From Prevotella sp. CAG:1185 (lineage in GTDB: Bacteria > Bacteroidota > Bacteroidia > Bacteroidales > Bacteroidaceae), in assembly GCA_000436695.1 (NCBI GenBank), contig HF992531.1, positions 1-58,311 on the forward strand: DNA of 58,311 nucleotides, given 5' to 3'. Made by a program: the position numbers and the translations under genes. The notes beneath the pieces were generated by a model. That model ran no database searches. It saw only the letters and a list, made by a program, of their open reading frames with translations, and had not been told where the DNA came from. Below are positions 17,723-26,203 of this stretch, piece by piece (the first letter of the stretch is position 1; every line of letters starts with the position of its first letter).

Positions 17723-18841
17723 TTATTTTTTGTCTATGACCTTATCTTTGCCACCCACTACAGTACCTTCGCGCATCAATCCGGCACCTTCAGCAATAAT
17801 GACATCACCGGGTTTCAGTCCTGAAAGCACTATGTAATTCTGTCCGTCGTTATATTTATATATGGTCACTGGTGCCGACTGTGTCTTACCGTTAACCACC
17901 TTCCATACAAATACGCGGTCCTGAAGTTCATATGTAGCAGCCTGAGGTATTACTATACAGTTCTTGTGCACCGTAGGAACCATCACAGACGCACTACCGC
18001 CATTGCGCAGCAGATGGCGCGGATTAGTAAAAACTGCACGCAAACCTACGGCTCCAGTACCTTGGTCTATGGTGCCGCCTATGGCGTCGATGCGTCCCTC
18101 CACACCATAACTTTTGCCGTTACTCATGGCGAGCCTCACCGATGGCAACTTCTTCTTTGCCTCATCAAGAGAACCATACTCCTGTATAAGGTCGAGCATT
18201 TGGCTCTCTGACATTGAGAAATAGGCATAAACCTCGGAGTCGTCTGACACGGTCACAAGTGGCTCCTCGATAGTGCTACTCACAAGAGCACCTACACGAT
18301 ATGGAATCATGCTAGCCACACCATCAACAGGACTCTTGACCACCGTGTATGACAAATCGTTGGCCGCACGAGTAAGTTCGGCACGGGCTTGAGCTACAGC
18401 GGCACGTGCCTCGCGCAGCGAATTGACAGCAGTGCGGCGGTCATAGTCTGACACCACATTATTCTTATACAAAGCTTCCTTACTCTCAGCCGTAAGTTCG
18501 GCTGTACTCAACTTAGCCTCTGCACTGGCAAGATTGGCTTTGGCCGTACTAAACGCCGCCTTATAAGGAATCTGATCAATAACAAACAACACTTGTCCGC
18601 GCTTTACAGCGTCGCCCTCGTTTATACGTATGTCGGTGATAGTACCGCTTACTTGAGGACGCACCTCCACAGCCTGACGCCCCTGTAACGTGGCAGTGTA
18701 AGACGACTGCAACGTGAAGTCGCACCGCTCCACTGTGAGCGTCTTGTACTTTTCTTCCGGCACGGTACTCTTCTTATCGTCGCAAGCACTAAGCAACAAC
18801 AAACTACACACGGCGAGCATAATACATGTCTTAATGTTCAT
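17723..18841 (-). CDS. RND efflux membrane-fusion lipoprotein (AcrA/MexA-like)
   Basis: Periplasmic adaptor of 372 aa that bridges the RND pump and an outer-membrane channel. The lipoprotein signal ends at LLSAC (C20). A lipoyl/barrel-sandwich half (about 45-75, VEVRPQVSGTI) is followed by an alpha-hairpin of about 60 residues rich in Ala/Glu (ANLASAEAKLSTAELTA), then the second lipoyl half and beta-barrel (SPVDGVASMIPY). A membrane-proximal domain with KPGDVIIAEG closes the protein. It is first in the operon with the pump. No linked repressor is seen, but the divergent region leads to a LytS/LytTR-type pair. Confidence 0.9.
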   Translation of the reverse strand: MNIKTCIMLAVCSLLLLSACDDKKSTVPEEKYKTLTVERCDFTLQSSYTATLQGRQAVEVRPQVSGTITDIRINEGDAVKRGQVLFVIDQIPYKAAFSTAKANLASAEAKLSTAELTAESKEALYKNNVVSDYDRRTAVNSLREARAAVAQARAELTRAANDLSYTVVKSPVDGVASMIPYRVGALVSSTIEEPLVTVSDDSEVYAYFSMSESQMLDLIQEYGSLDEAKKKLPSVRLAMSNGKSYGVEGRIDAIGGTIDQGTGAVGLRAVFTNPRHLLRNGGSASVMVPTVHKNCIVIPQAATYELQDRVFVWKVVNGKTQSAPVTIYKYNDGQNYIVLSGLKPGDVIIAEGAGLMREGTVVGGKDKVIDKK

Positions 18842-19211
18842 ACTTTATAAAAATTACTTTTCTTGTATTTAATTAAATATATATAAAACCTAAAGTCGCA
18901 GAAATACCCATAAAGACCAACCAATATAAAGTGGCTGGCCACCAAACTATCCAGGCCATAGCAAACAATTTTATGCACCCTCAAAAACAGCCTTGACAAT
19001 GCCGACATGATGCAAATTTATATATTATGCACCTTAACGTGAATCATGTGATGACAAACACCGCATTTGTGGTGACAAACGCTATGACAGCAACAACCGA
19101 CATTCGGCAAAATATATTATCTTTGCACATGAGACACCATTTTACAATCAAGGTGCCCACCCATACAAAGTATACCATTTTCGTTAATACAGACAAAAAA
19201 CTTACATAACA
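18842..19211. other. Divergent intergenic region between efflux operon and sensor/regulator pair
   Basis: The 370-bp region holds TAAATTTG on the minus strand (19020-19013), a candidate -7 for the efflux operon about 170 nt upstream of its ATG. On the plus strand it holds TATCTTTG (19118-19125), a candidate -7 for the sensor gene. A short CACC/GGTG dyad lies near 19060-19077. No gene is seen. Confidence 0.45.
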
Positions 19212-20009
19212 ATGAAAAACAACCACATAGCCCTATATATAGACCTGTTGTTTTGTTTGGTCATTATGCCGTTGACAATTATGTTACTGCCAGTTGACAG
19301 ATGGATTGTACATAACAAAGCCTTCCTACTGACACTTATATTCTATGTTTATGCACTCTATTTCGTCTATCGCCGTACATGTATACCCAAGCTCTTCATG
19401 CAGAAAAAATACATACGCATAGCCTTACTGATGGTAACGCTCGCTGCCATCACGCTACTACTAACTTATTTTCCGATGCCGACCAGACACAGCAACCCAC
19501 AACAGGCAGCGGCCCGGCTTAACATGCGCACTCAGACTATATGGTTTTTCTTTCTCATGGTAACCGGCTTCTCTTTCGCCATAGAACTTACATTTGAGTT
19601 ATTCAAGCAAATGTTGGCAAAACAAGAGATTGCAGCCGAGATGAACAAAGCTGAATTAGCACTATATAGGGCCCAGATCAATCCACACTTTCTGTTTAAT
19701 ACGCTCAATACTCTATATGCCCTCGTACTGTCCGGCTCAGACAAAACAGAATCAGCCTTCGTAAAATTTTCCGGCATATTAAAGTATATATCGGCCGACA
19801 CCAATTGCGATATAAACATCAATATAAACTTGAAAAACGGATGTTTAAACTTCAACACCGTAAACTCTGTAATCAGACAAGGCAACAGTGCCCATAAAGG
19901 CATCGGGCTGTCAAATTGCCGCAAGCGGCTCGAACTCCTATACCCAGGACGCTACGAGCTTGAGACCAAACAACAAGACAACAAATATGTCACAAAACTT
20001 AAAATCTAA
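19212..20009 (+). CDS. LytS/YehU-type sensor kinase lacking its central ATP-binding region
   Basis: 265 aa, about 80 shorter than typical family members. Four hydrophobic segments (about 8-28, 38-54, 68-87, 108-128) are followed by the His_kinase domain with QINPHFLFNTLN (H159). After FSGILKYISADTNCD (to about 200) the sequence jumps directly to INININLKNG, which belongs near the end of the HATPase domain, then to KGIGLSNCRKRLELLYPG. The stretch containing the N-box (usually ENAFKHG) is absent in frame. The protein should be unable to bind ATP normally. It may be a decayed kinase or act only as a membrane anchor or phosphatase for the regulator encoded 5 nt downstream. Confidence 0.75.
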   Translation: MKNNHIALYIDLLFCLVIMPLTIMLLPVDRWIVHNKAFLLTLIFYVYALYFVYRRTCIPKLFMQKKYIRIALLMVTLAAITLLLTYFPMPTRHSNPQQAAARLNMRTQTIWFFFLMVTGFSFAIELTFELFKQMLAKQEIAAEMNKAELALYRAQINPHFLFNTLNTLYALVLSGSDKTESAFVKFSGILKYISADTNCDINININLKNGCLNFNTVNSVIRQGNSAHKGIGLSNCRKRLELLYPGRYELETKQQDNKYVTKLKI

Positions 20010-20014
20010 CTACA

Positions 20015-20743
20015 ATGAATAATATAACGTGCATAGCTATAGACGACGAACCCATGGCACTAATCGTCATCGAACAATTCTGCAGACGCAGAGGTGGCAT
20101 ATGTCTCACCACATATAGTGAGCCACAAACCGGCATAAGCGAAATAAGGCGGACAAAACCTCAATTAGTGTTTCTCGATATACAAATGAGCAATATAAGC
20201 GGGCTAGACATTGCCCGTGATTTACAACCAAGCACATGTTTCATATTCACCACTGCGCACGCTCAATATGCACTTGAGGGATTTAATCTAGATGCCGTTG
20301 ACTTTCTTCACAAGCCATTTGCCTATGAACGCTTCTGCCAAGCTATTGACAAAGCAGCAAGACGTATAAAGAGCATGTCTGACTGTACACCGCAACATAT
20401 CGTGGTTAAACAGGAATATGCAGATATCAGCATTCCACTACATGACATTCTCTACGTAGAGGCATTGGGGAACTATGTAAAAATTATACGTCTATCCGGT
20501 AGCAATGTGCTCACACGTACAAACATGAAGACATTAATGCAGATGCTACCTGAAGAACTGTTTGTCAGAATCCACCGCTCTTATATCATACCTATAAGAC
20601 TTGCTGCTAGCTTCAACCGCCAGTACATGTGGCTTAAAGGACTAGACAAGCCACTGCCCATTGGCCATCAGTTTGCCAATGCTGTCAATAAGACCATAGG
20701 TCGCAGCAGTTTTATACACAACAAAAAGACACATCGACTTTAA
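20015..20743 (+). CDS. LytTR-family response regulator
   Basis: 242-aa regulator, 5 nt after the truncated sensor. Receiver domain: D10/D11, phospho-acceptor D55 (VFLDIQM) and K100 (LHKPF). The LytTR DNA-binding domain spans about 130-235, with the diagnostic ILYVEALGNYVKI and RIHRSYII motifs. Such regulators pair with LytS/YehU-type kinases. Here the partner lacks its ATP-binding core, so phosphorylation may come from another kinase or the regulator may act unphosphorylated. A TonB receptor gene follows after 173 nt with its own promoter; the efflux operon is divergent upstream. Either could be a target (inference). Confidence 0.88.
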   Translation: MNNITCIAIDDEPMALIVIEQFCRRRGGICLTTYSEPQTGISEIRRTKPQLVFLDIQMSNISGLDIARDLQPSTCFIFTTAHAQYALEGFNLDAVDFLHKPFAYERFCQAIDKAARRIKSMSDCTPQHIVVKQEYADISIPLHDILYVEALGNYVKIIRLSGSNVLTRTNMKTLMQMLPEELFVRIHRSYIIPIRLAASFNRQYMWLKGLDKPLPIGHQFANAVNKTIGRSSFIHNKKTHRL

Positions 20744-20850
20744 AACAATAATGTAACAAACTTAATATACCTTGTAATGACTCTAAAGACAAAGGCTAAA
20801 TGCATTCTAAGCAGAAACAATGGCAGACATAAAAATCCTCATAAATAAGG

Positions 20851-20882
20851 ATTGCATGATAAAAACGTTATATGTAACTTTG
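20851..20882 (+). promoter_or_regulatory. Promoter of TonB receptor gene
   Basis: ATTG (20851-20854; one mismatch to TTTG), 20-nt spacer, TAACTTTG (20875-20882). The ATG is 34 nt further on. Confidence 0.6.
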
Positions 20883-20916
20883 TACCCGCAAAATATATAT
20901 AACGATATTTCACTGT

Positions 20917-23364
20917 ATGGCAAAAAGAACAATATGCGTGGCTGCTGCTATAATATGCATAACTGCTACCCAAACTTCAGCAGCAACATTTAATAATATT
21001 ATAATAGAAAAGCTAAATTCAGAATCAGCACTTGAATTATCTGAAACAAACGACACGTCAAAGGTTTATAATCTTGACGAAGTTGTAGTCGTATCCCAGC
21101 CAAAAGAAGCTCTGCTACTTAGACAACAGCCGCTTAGTTCTGCAATGTTCACCAGCAGTGAAATCAATTCGATAGGAATAACAGATTTGAGTAGTCTTGC
21201 ATGCTATGTACCATCATTTGTAATGCCAGCTTATGGCTCACGTCTCACATCATCTATGTATATCCGCGGTATTGGCTCACGTGTCAACAATCCAGCTATC
21301 GGAATATATTTAGATGGCGTACCACTTGTAAATAAGACTGCATTTAACATACATACTTACCAAATTGCCAGAGCAGATATATTACGCGGTCCACAGGGCA
21401 CACTTTATGGTATGAACACCGAAGGCGGACTGATAAGGCTATATTCAAAAGACCCTATGACATACCAGGGTACTGACTTACATATCGGCATCGGTACACA
21501 CTTTCAGCGCGACATAGAAGCAGCACACTTTGGTAAAATCAACAACAATACAGCTTTCAGCATAGCAGGATTCTATAGTGGCAGCAATGGTTTCTTTAGA
21601 AACACCACAACAGGAGAAAGAGCAGACAACTATAATGAGGCAGGAGGAAAAATGAGGCTGACAACAAAACTGACAAACAGGCTTACTGCGGACATAACAG
21701 CCGACTATCAATATGTAAGACAGAATGCATTTCCATACGGACAACTCAATCTGGAAACAAACAGACCTGACGCTCCGTCAGCAAACAGACAAAGCAATTA
21801 TACAAGAAATATGCTGAACACGGGCCTTAACCTGAAATACCAAGCCGAGAGATTCACGCTAAACTCGACTACAAGCTATCAGTTTCTTGACGACTGCATG
21901 AAAATGGACCAAGACTATTTGGCTGCAGATCTGATGCATATGGAACAACGACAATTAATGAATGCCATAACACAGGAACTGACAATAAGAAACAATACAC
22001 ATGGCAAATGGAAAAGAGCCACAGGTCTGTACGGTTCATATCAATGGCTCAGAACTGATGCTCCTGTGTTCTTTGACAAAGACTTCACCGGACGCATATC
22101 TGACGGCATACAAACTGTAATGTATAATGCTATACTAAAGTCGATGACTGATAAGATGGTTGCAGCAGGGATGCCACAGACTGCCGCAGAAAAGGCTGCC
22201 GCAGCTGCAATAGAAAAAGCCGGCGGCATTAGTGTAGATGCAAATATGAAAGTTCCGGCTACATTCAATACGCCACAGTTCAACATAGGTGTTTATCATG
22301 AATCGAATATAAACATTACAGACAAACTTACAGCAACACTCGGACTGAGATATGACTACAACAGGGTTAAAGTTCATTACGACACTTATGCTACAATGGC
22401 AATAACAGCAAATGTTATGGGACAAAGCATGACAAACACTCTGACATCTGTACTGAACAATGCATCGCATGATAACTACAGCCAACTACTTCCGAAAGTT
22501 GGCTTAAGCTATACAATAGACTCAAAAGGAAGCAATGTATATGCAACAATATGCAAAGGATATAGGGCCGGAGGATATAATATACAGATGTTCTCTGACA
22601 TATTGCAACATGAGCTCAATGAAAACAACAACAAAGCTATGACCGGAAGCTATGACATTCCCCATACTCAGGCTGATTATGATGAGATAAGCAACACAAT
22701 ATCCTACAAACCTGAAGAAAGTTGGAATTATGAAGTTGGTGCCCATATAAACCTTTTTGACAACAAAATGCATGCTGACCTGGCAGCATATTATATGCAA
22801 ATACGAAACCAGCAATTGTCTGTTATGGCTGGTGAATATGGATTTGGACGAATGATGGTGAACGCCGGTAAAAGCATAAGTTGGGGATTTGAGGCAGCAC
22901 TGCGAGGCAGCGCATTCAATAATTATCTGTCATGGTCGGCTGGATACGGACTTACTCGCGCTACATTTAAAGAATATAACGAAACATCAGATAATACTGA
23001 GATAAGCTATAATGGAAAACGTGTACCATTCATACCTATGCACACAGCTAATGCCAGAGCTGACTATAAAATAAAAATTAACGGAAGTGCCATCAAGTCA
23101 GTAGTAATTGGTGCTGATGTAACAGCACAAGGACGCATTTATTGGAACGAGGCAAATACTTATAGTCAGCCATTTTACGCATTGGTGGGTGCACATACTG
23201 ACGTCAATTTCTCAGACGTGAGTCTGAAACTGTGGTGCAGAAACTTGACAGATACCCACTACAACACATTTGCATTTGACAGTAGCGCATCAGGTCAGAC
23301 CGTTTATTTAGCCCAACGAGGCACTCCTATACAAGCAGGATTTGATATCAATATACATTTCTGA
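20917..23364 (+). CDS. TonB-dependent outer-membrane receptor
   Basis: 815-aa receptor. The signal peptide covers about 1-22 (IICITATQTSAA). A TonB-box-like stretch VYNLDEVVVVSQ lies at about 50-60. The plug domain has SMYIRGIGSRVNNPAIGIYLDG and RGPQGTLYG. A beta-barrel follows to the C-terminus, ending in an aromatic residue (INIHF). It lacks the N-terminal carboxypeptidase-like domain of SusC proteins and has no SusD partner. It is therefore more like siderophore, heme or cofactor receptors of the FhuA/FecA/CirA type. The substrate cannot be read from the sequence. Confidence 0.88.
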   Translation: MAKRTICVAAAIICITATQTSAATFNNIIIEKLNSESALELSETNDTSKVYNLDEVVVVSQPKEALLLRQQPLSSAMFTSSEINSIGITDLSSLACYVPSFVMPAYGSRLTSSMYIRGIGSRVNNPAIGIYLDGVPLVNKTAFNIHTYQIARADILRGPQGTLYGMNTEGGLIRLYSKDPMTYQGTDLHIGIGTHFQRDIEAAHFGKINNNTAFSIAGFYSGSNGFFRNTTTGERADNYNEAGGKMRLTTKLTNRLTADITADYQYVRQNAFPYGQLNLETNRPDAPSANRQSNYTRNMLNTGLNLKYQAERFTLNSTTSYQFLDDCMKMDQDYLAADLMHMEQRQLMNAITQELTIRNNTHGKWKRATGLYGSYQWLRTDAPVFFDKDFTGRISDGIQTVMYNAILKSMTDKMVAAGMPQTAAEKAAAAAIEKAGGISVDANMKVPATFNTPQFNIGVYHESNINITDKLTATLGLRYDYNRVKVHYDTYATMAITANVMGQSMTNTLTSVLNNASHDNYSQLLPKVGLSYTIDSKGSNVYATICKGYRAGGYNIQMFSDILQHELNENNNKAMTGSYDIPHTQADYDEISNTISYKPEESWNYEVGAHINLFDNKMHADLAAYYMQIRNQQLSVMAGEYGFGRMMVNAGKSISWGFEAALRGSAFNNYLSWSAGYGLTRATFKEYNETSDNTEISYNGKRVPFIPMHTANARADYKIKINGSAIKSVVIGADVTAQGRIYWNEANTYSQPFYALVGAHTDVNFSDVSLKLWCRNLTDTHYNTFAFDSSASGQTVYLAQRGTPIQAGFDINIHF

Positions 23365-23422
23365 TGCGATTTAAAATAACTAAATATAATAGGAACAAAA
23401 TCGAATAAGCAAAACATTTAAA

Positions 23423-23836
23423 ATGATTAAACAAACTGAATTGATATTGAAGCCGCGTTGCCGCGGCTTTCATCTTATAAGTAATGAGATAATTAACCAA
23501 CTTCCACAACTGCCACAAAATGGTCTAATTAACTTGTTTGTGAAGCATACAAGCTGTGGACTTTGCATAAACGAAAATGCAGATCCAGACGTACGCACTG
23601 ATATGGAAAGCATTTTCAATAATATCGTGCCAGAAAATCGTTCTTATTATCGGCATACTTTAGAAGGATGTGATGACATGCCTGCACATGCAAAATCTGT
23701 AATATCAGGTATAAGTCTAAACATACCTATAACCAACGGCAAACTTAATTTAGGCATTTGGCAAGGTATATATCTATGCGAATACAGAAACCACGGAGGA
23801 CCGAGACATATTGTTGCCACAATAATAGGCGAATAA
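23423..23836 (+). CDS. yjbQ: YjbQ family protein (UPF0047)
   Basis: Compact 137-aa protein of the secondary thiamine-phosphate synthase-like fold. Signature motifs are VKHTSCGLCINENADPDV, the histidine-containing YYRHTLEG, and LGIWQGIYLCEYRNHGGPR at the C-terminus. The conserved His residues and Glu form the presumed metal-binding pocket. E. coli YjbQ can weakly replace ThiE; the physiological role is not settled. It appears to be a single-gene unit that converges on the transporter gene across a long inverted repeat. Confidence 0.85.
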   Translation: MIKQTELILKPRCRGFHLISNEIINQLPQLPQNGLINLFVKHTSCGLCINENADPDVRTDMESIFNNIVPENRSYYRHTLEGCDDMPAHAKSVISGISLNIPITNGKLNLGIWQGIYLCEYRNHGGPRHIVATIIGE

Positions 23837-23909
23837 ATACAACATTATTTAAATTAAAAAAGGAAGCAACAATATACAAAAGTTTCATCCCGAAACATTA
23901 AAGGCAAGA

Positions 23910-23974
23910 AATAGAAACAACAAGCATATAATTACTTTTGTGTAAGAAGCGATTATATGCTTGTTGTTTCTATT
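23910..23974. terminator. Long AT-rich inverted repeat between convergent genes
   Basis: The 23-nt arms at 23910-23932 and 23952-23974 are perfect inverted copies around a 19-nt loop. The element sits between the yjbQ stop and the transporter stop. It can act as a bidirectional terminator, although the U-tract on the plus side is interrupted. Confidence 0.65.
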
Positions 23975-24051
23975 ATAAATATACTCAAAATGTGTCGTAA
24001 AATATCACCTGTAAAAACATGAATTATAAGTACAACGGAATTTCCGATTCA

Positions 24052-25911
24052 TCAGAAAGGGAACAATAGCGGCAGAACAAACACCATTACAAGACCAATA
24101 ATAACCTGTAATGGTAGTCCTACTTTCACATAATCCATAAACGTATATCGTCCTGCCTGCATAACCAATGCGTTTGGGGGCGTTGCAAATGGCGAAGCAA
24201 AACACATACTTGCACCTAATGTAACTGCAAACAGGAATGGATATGGACTAAGGCCTGTCTCTGTTGCAGAAGCTAGAGCAATTGGCGCCATAAGTACAGC
24301 AGTAGCTGTGTTGCTTATAAACATAGTAAGTAAAGAGGTTGTGAAATATATTCCGGCAAGCAACACAAATGGTCCATACGAACCGAGTCCACTTACAAGA
24401 GAATGAGATATCATTGCTGAAGCACCTGTCTTCTCTAGAGCGACTGACATTGGCATCATTGCTGCAATAAGCACAACACTTTCCCAGTTGATTGTTTTAT
24501 ATGCAGCTTCAACATTACGAAAACAGCCAGAAAGCACCATAAGTACTCCAGCAATCATAACAGCAGTAACAGGGGCTACTGGTATAAAATCAAAAACCAT
24601 CATAGCTATCATAAGCAACATTATACAGGCTGCAAGAGGTGCTTTATAGTCGAGCGTAACCTTTGCAGCTTCTTCAAGAGGCTGACCTAATACAACCCAG
24701 TCCTCCTCATCACTGCTCAAGCGACTTATATTTGCCCATGTTCCCTGTACAAGCAATACATCGCCACCATGTAGACGTACATCAGGGAGTCCATCCATAA
24801 TATATTCACCTTTACGTCTTATACCTATAACATTTATACCATATTTTGAACGAAAAGACGATTCCTTTAAAAGACGATTTACAAGTCGTGAAGTCGGCAA
24901 AAGTACAATCTCAGCAATACCTATATCATAAAAGTCAAGCGTTTCATGTCTATCATCACTTTCTGCTGAAACTTTTTCAGAAATGTCTAAAGAATAATCA
25001 GCAGCAAAGCGCATTGCCTGCTCCCTTTCACCTATTAGATACACTATATCTCCTTCTTGAATAATAGTTTTTGGACCAGCAAGTTTCTGGCTAACGCTTT
25101 TGATTATTCCCTTCTGATGGGTCGTTTCTCGTCTTATCTCAAGCACAGTCAGTCCATAATTATTATGAACGTCAAGCTCTGCTACAGTTTTTCCTTTAAT
25201 CTTAGAATCCGAACTCACGACAAATCTAGAAAGATTCTCATTGAGTTTATATTCTTTTACAAGTTCATCCAAAGATTTTGATTTAGACTCTTTAGTGTTA
25301 CCACCATCATTCTTCTTTACAAGCAACCATTTACTCAGTGGAAGCAGTACTACTATACCAATGACAATACACACCAATCCTATAGGAGAAAAAGAAAAGA
25401 ACGATAATGGCTCATAACCTGCAGCCGTAAGAACATCCTGTATCACAAGGTTGGGCGGAGTTCCAATCAGGGTTAACATCCCTCCAAGACTGCTGGCAAA
25501 AGCAAGTGGCATAAGTAATCGACCGGCACTTATGCGTGCTTTTGACGCAAGACTCACAACTATAGGAAGCATTAAAGCCACAGTACCTGTATTACTTACA
25601 AAGGCACCAATAACCGATGTTACGACCATTACAAGTAAGAACAGGCGTAGTTCACTATTACCGGCAAGCTTCATTATTTTGCCACTAATCATTTTTGCCA
25701 AGCCTGTTTGAAAGATAGCTCCACCTACAACAAAAAGGCCAACCATCATTATCACGACAGAGTTGGAAAATCCTGAAAGAGCCTCTTCCGGGGTAAGGAT
25801 ACCAAAAGCCATAAGTAATATCAAAGCACATAGGGCTACCACATCTGAACGAATTTTCCCTATGGCAAAGAATAATGCGGATACAGCAAGAATTATTAAT
25901 GTTGTTATCAT
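24052..25911 (-). CDS. SLC13/DASS family transporter with two TrkA-C domains
   Basis: Polytopic membrane transporter, 619 aa. It has N-terminal (about 1-195) and C-terminal (about 405-619) hydrophobic halves of several helices each, carrying conserved motifs SNTGTVALMLPI / GTPPNLVIQ and SNTATAVLMAPI / FATPPNALV. Between them (about 210-390) sit two cytoplasmic TrkA_C-like (RCK_C) regulatory domains with IVYLIGEREQ and VLLVQGTW motifs. This layout is typical of YfbS/SdcS-like SLC13 proteins that carry dicarboxylates, sulfate or other anions. The substrate cannot be predicted. The gene is monocistronic. A -7-like TATCTTTG (minus strand, 26032-26025) lies about 115 nt upstream. Confidence 0.85.
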   Translation of the reverse strand: MITTLIILAVSALFFAIGKIRSDVVALCALILLMAFGILTPEEALSGFSNSVVIMMVGLFVVGGAIFQTGLAKMISGKIMKLAGNSELRLFLLVMVVTSVIGAFVSNTGTVALMLPIVVSLASKARISAGRLLMPLAFASSLGGMLTLIGTPPNLVIQDVLTAAGYEPLSFFSFSPIGLVCIVIGIVVLLPLSKWLLVKKNDGGNTKESKSKSLDELVKEYKLNENLSRFVVSSDSKIKGKTVAELDVHNNYGLTVLEIRRETTHQKGIIKSVSQKLAGPKTIIQEGDIVYLIGEREQAMRFAADYSLDISEKVSAESDDRHETLDFYDIGIAEIVLLPTSRLVNRLLKESSFRSKYGINVIGIRRKGEYIMDGLPDVRLHGGDVLLVQGTWANISRLSSDEEDWVVLGQPLEEAAKVTLDYKAPLAACIMLLMIAMMVFDFIPVAPVTAVMIAGVLMVLSGCFRNVEAAYKTINWESVVLIAAMMPMSVALEKTGASAMISHSLVSGLGSYGPFVLLAGIYFTTSLLTMFISNTATAVLMAPIALASATETGLSPYPFLFAVTLGASMCFASPFATPPNALVMQAGRYTFMDYVKVGLPLQVIIGLVMVFVLPLLFPF

Positions 25912-26147
25912 AAAAACAATAATGATTTCAGAGTTAAGATATATATCCCTAAAAATAATATAAGCATATTACGGATAACAGAACTTAAAGAATGACATCC
26001 GTATTTTGATAATTTAGCTTAATGCAAAGATAAGTATTTTAAAAGAAAGGCTATGAATGAGGTTCTCTTTTTTACTATCCTTTAACGAAAAAAGTATATT
26101 TATCTCAAATACAACAGAACATTTAACTTTTAAAATCAGAATAAAGG

Positions 26148-26178
26148 ATTGTATTTTAAGCCAAATGATGTAATTTTG
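26148..26178 (+). promoter_or_regulatory. Promoter of tex
   Basis: ATTG (26148-26151; one mismatch to TTTG), 19-nt spacer, TAATTTTG (26171-26178). The start codon is 25 nt downstream. Confidence 0.6.
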
Positions 26179-26203
26179 TAACAAGTTAATCAATAATATC
26201 AAT

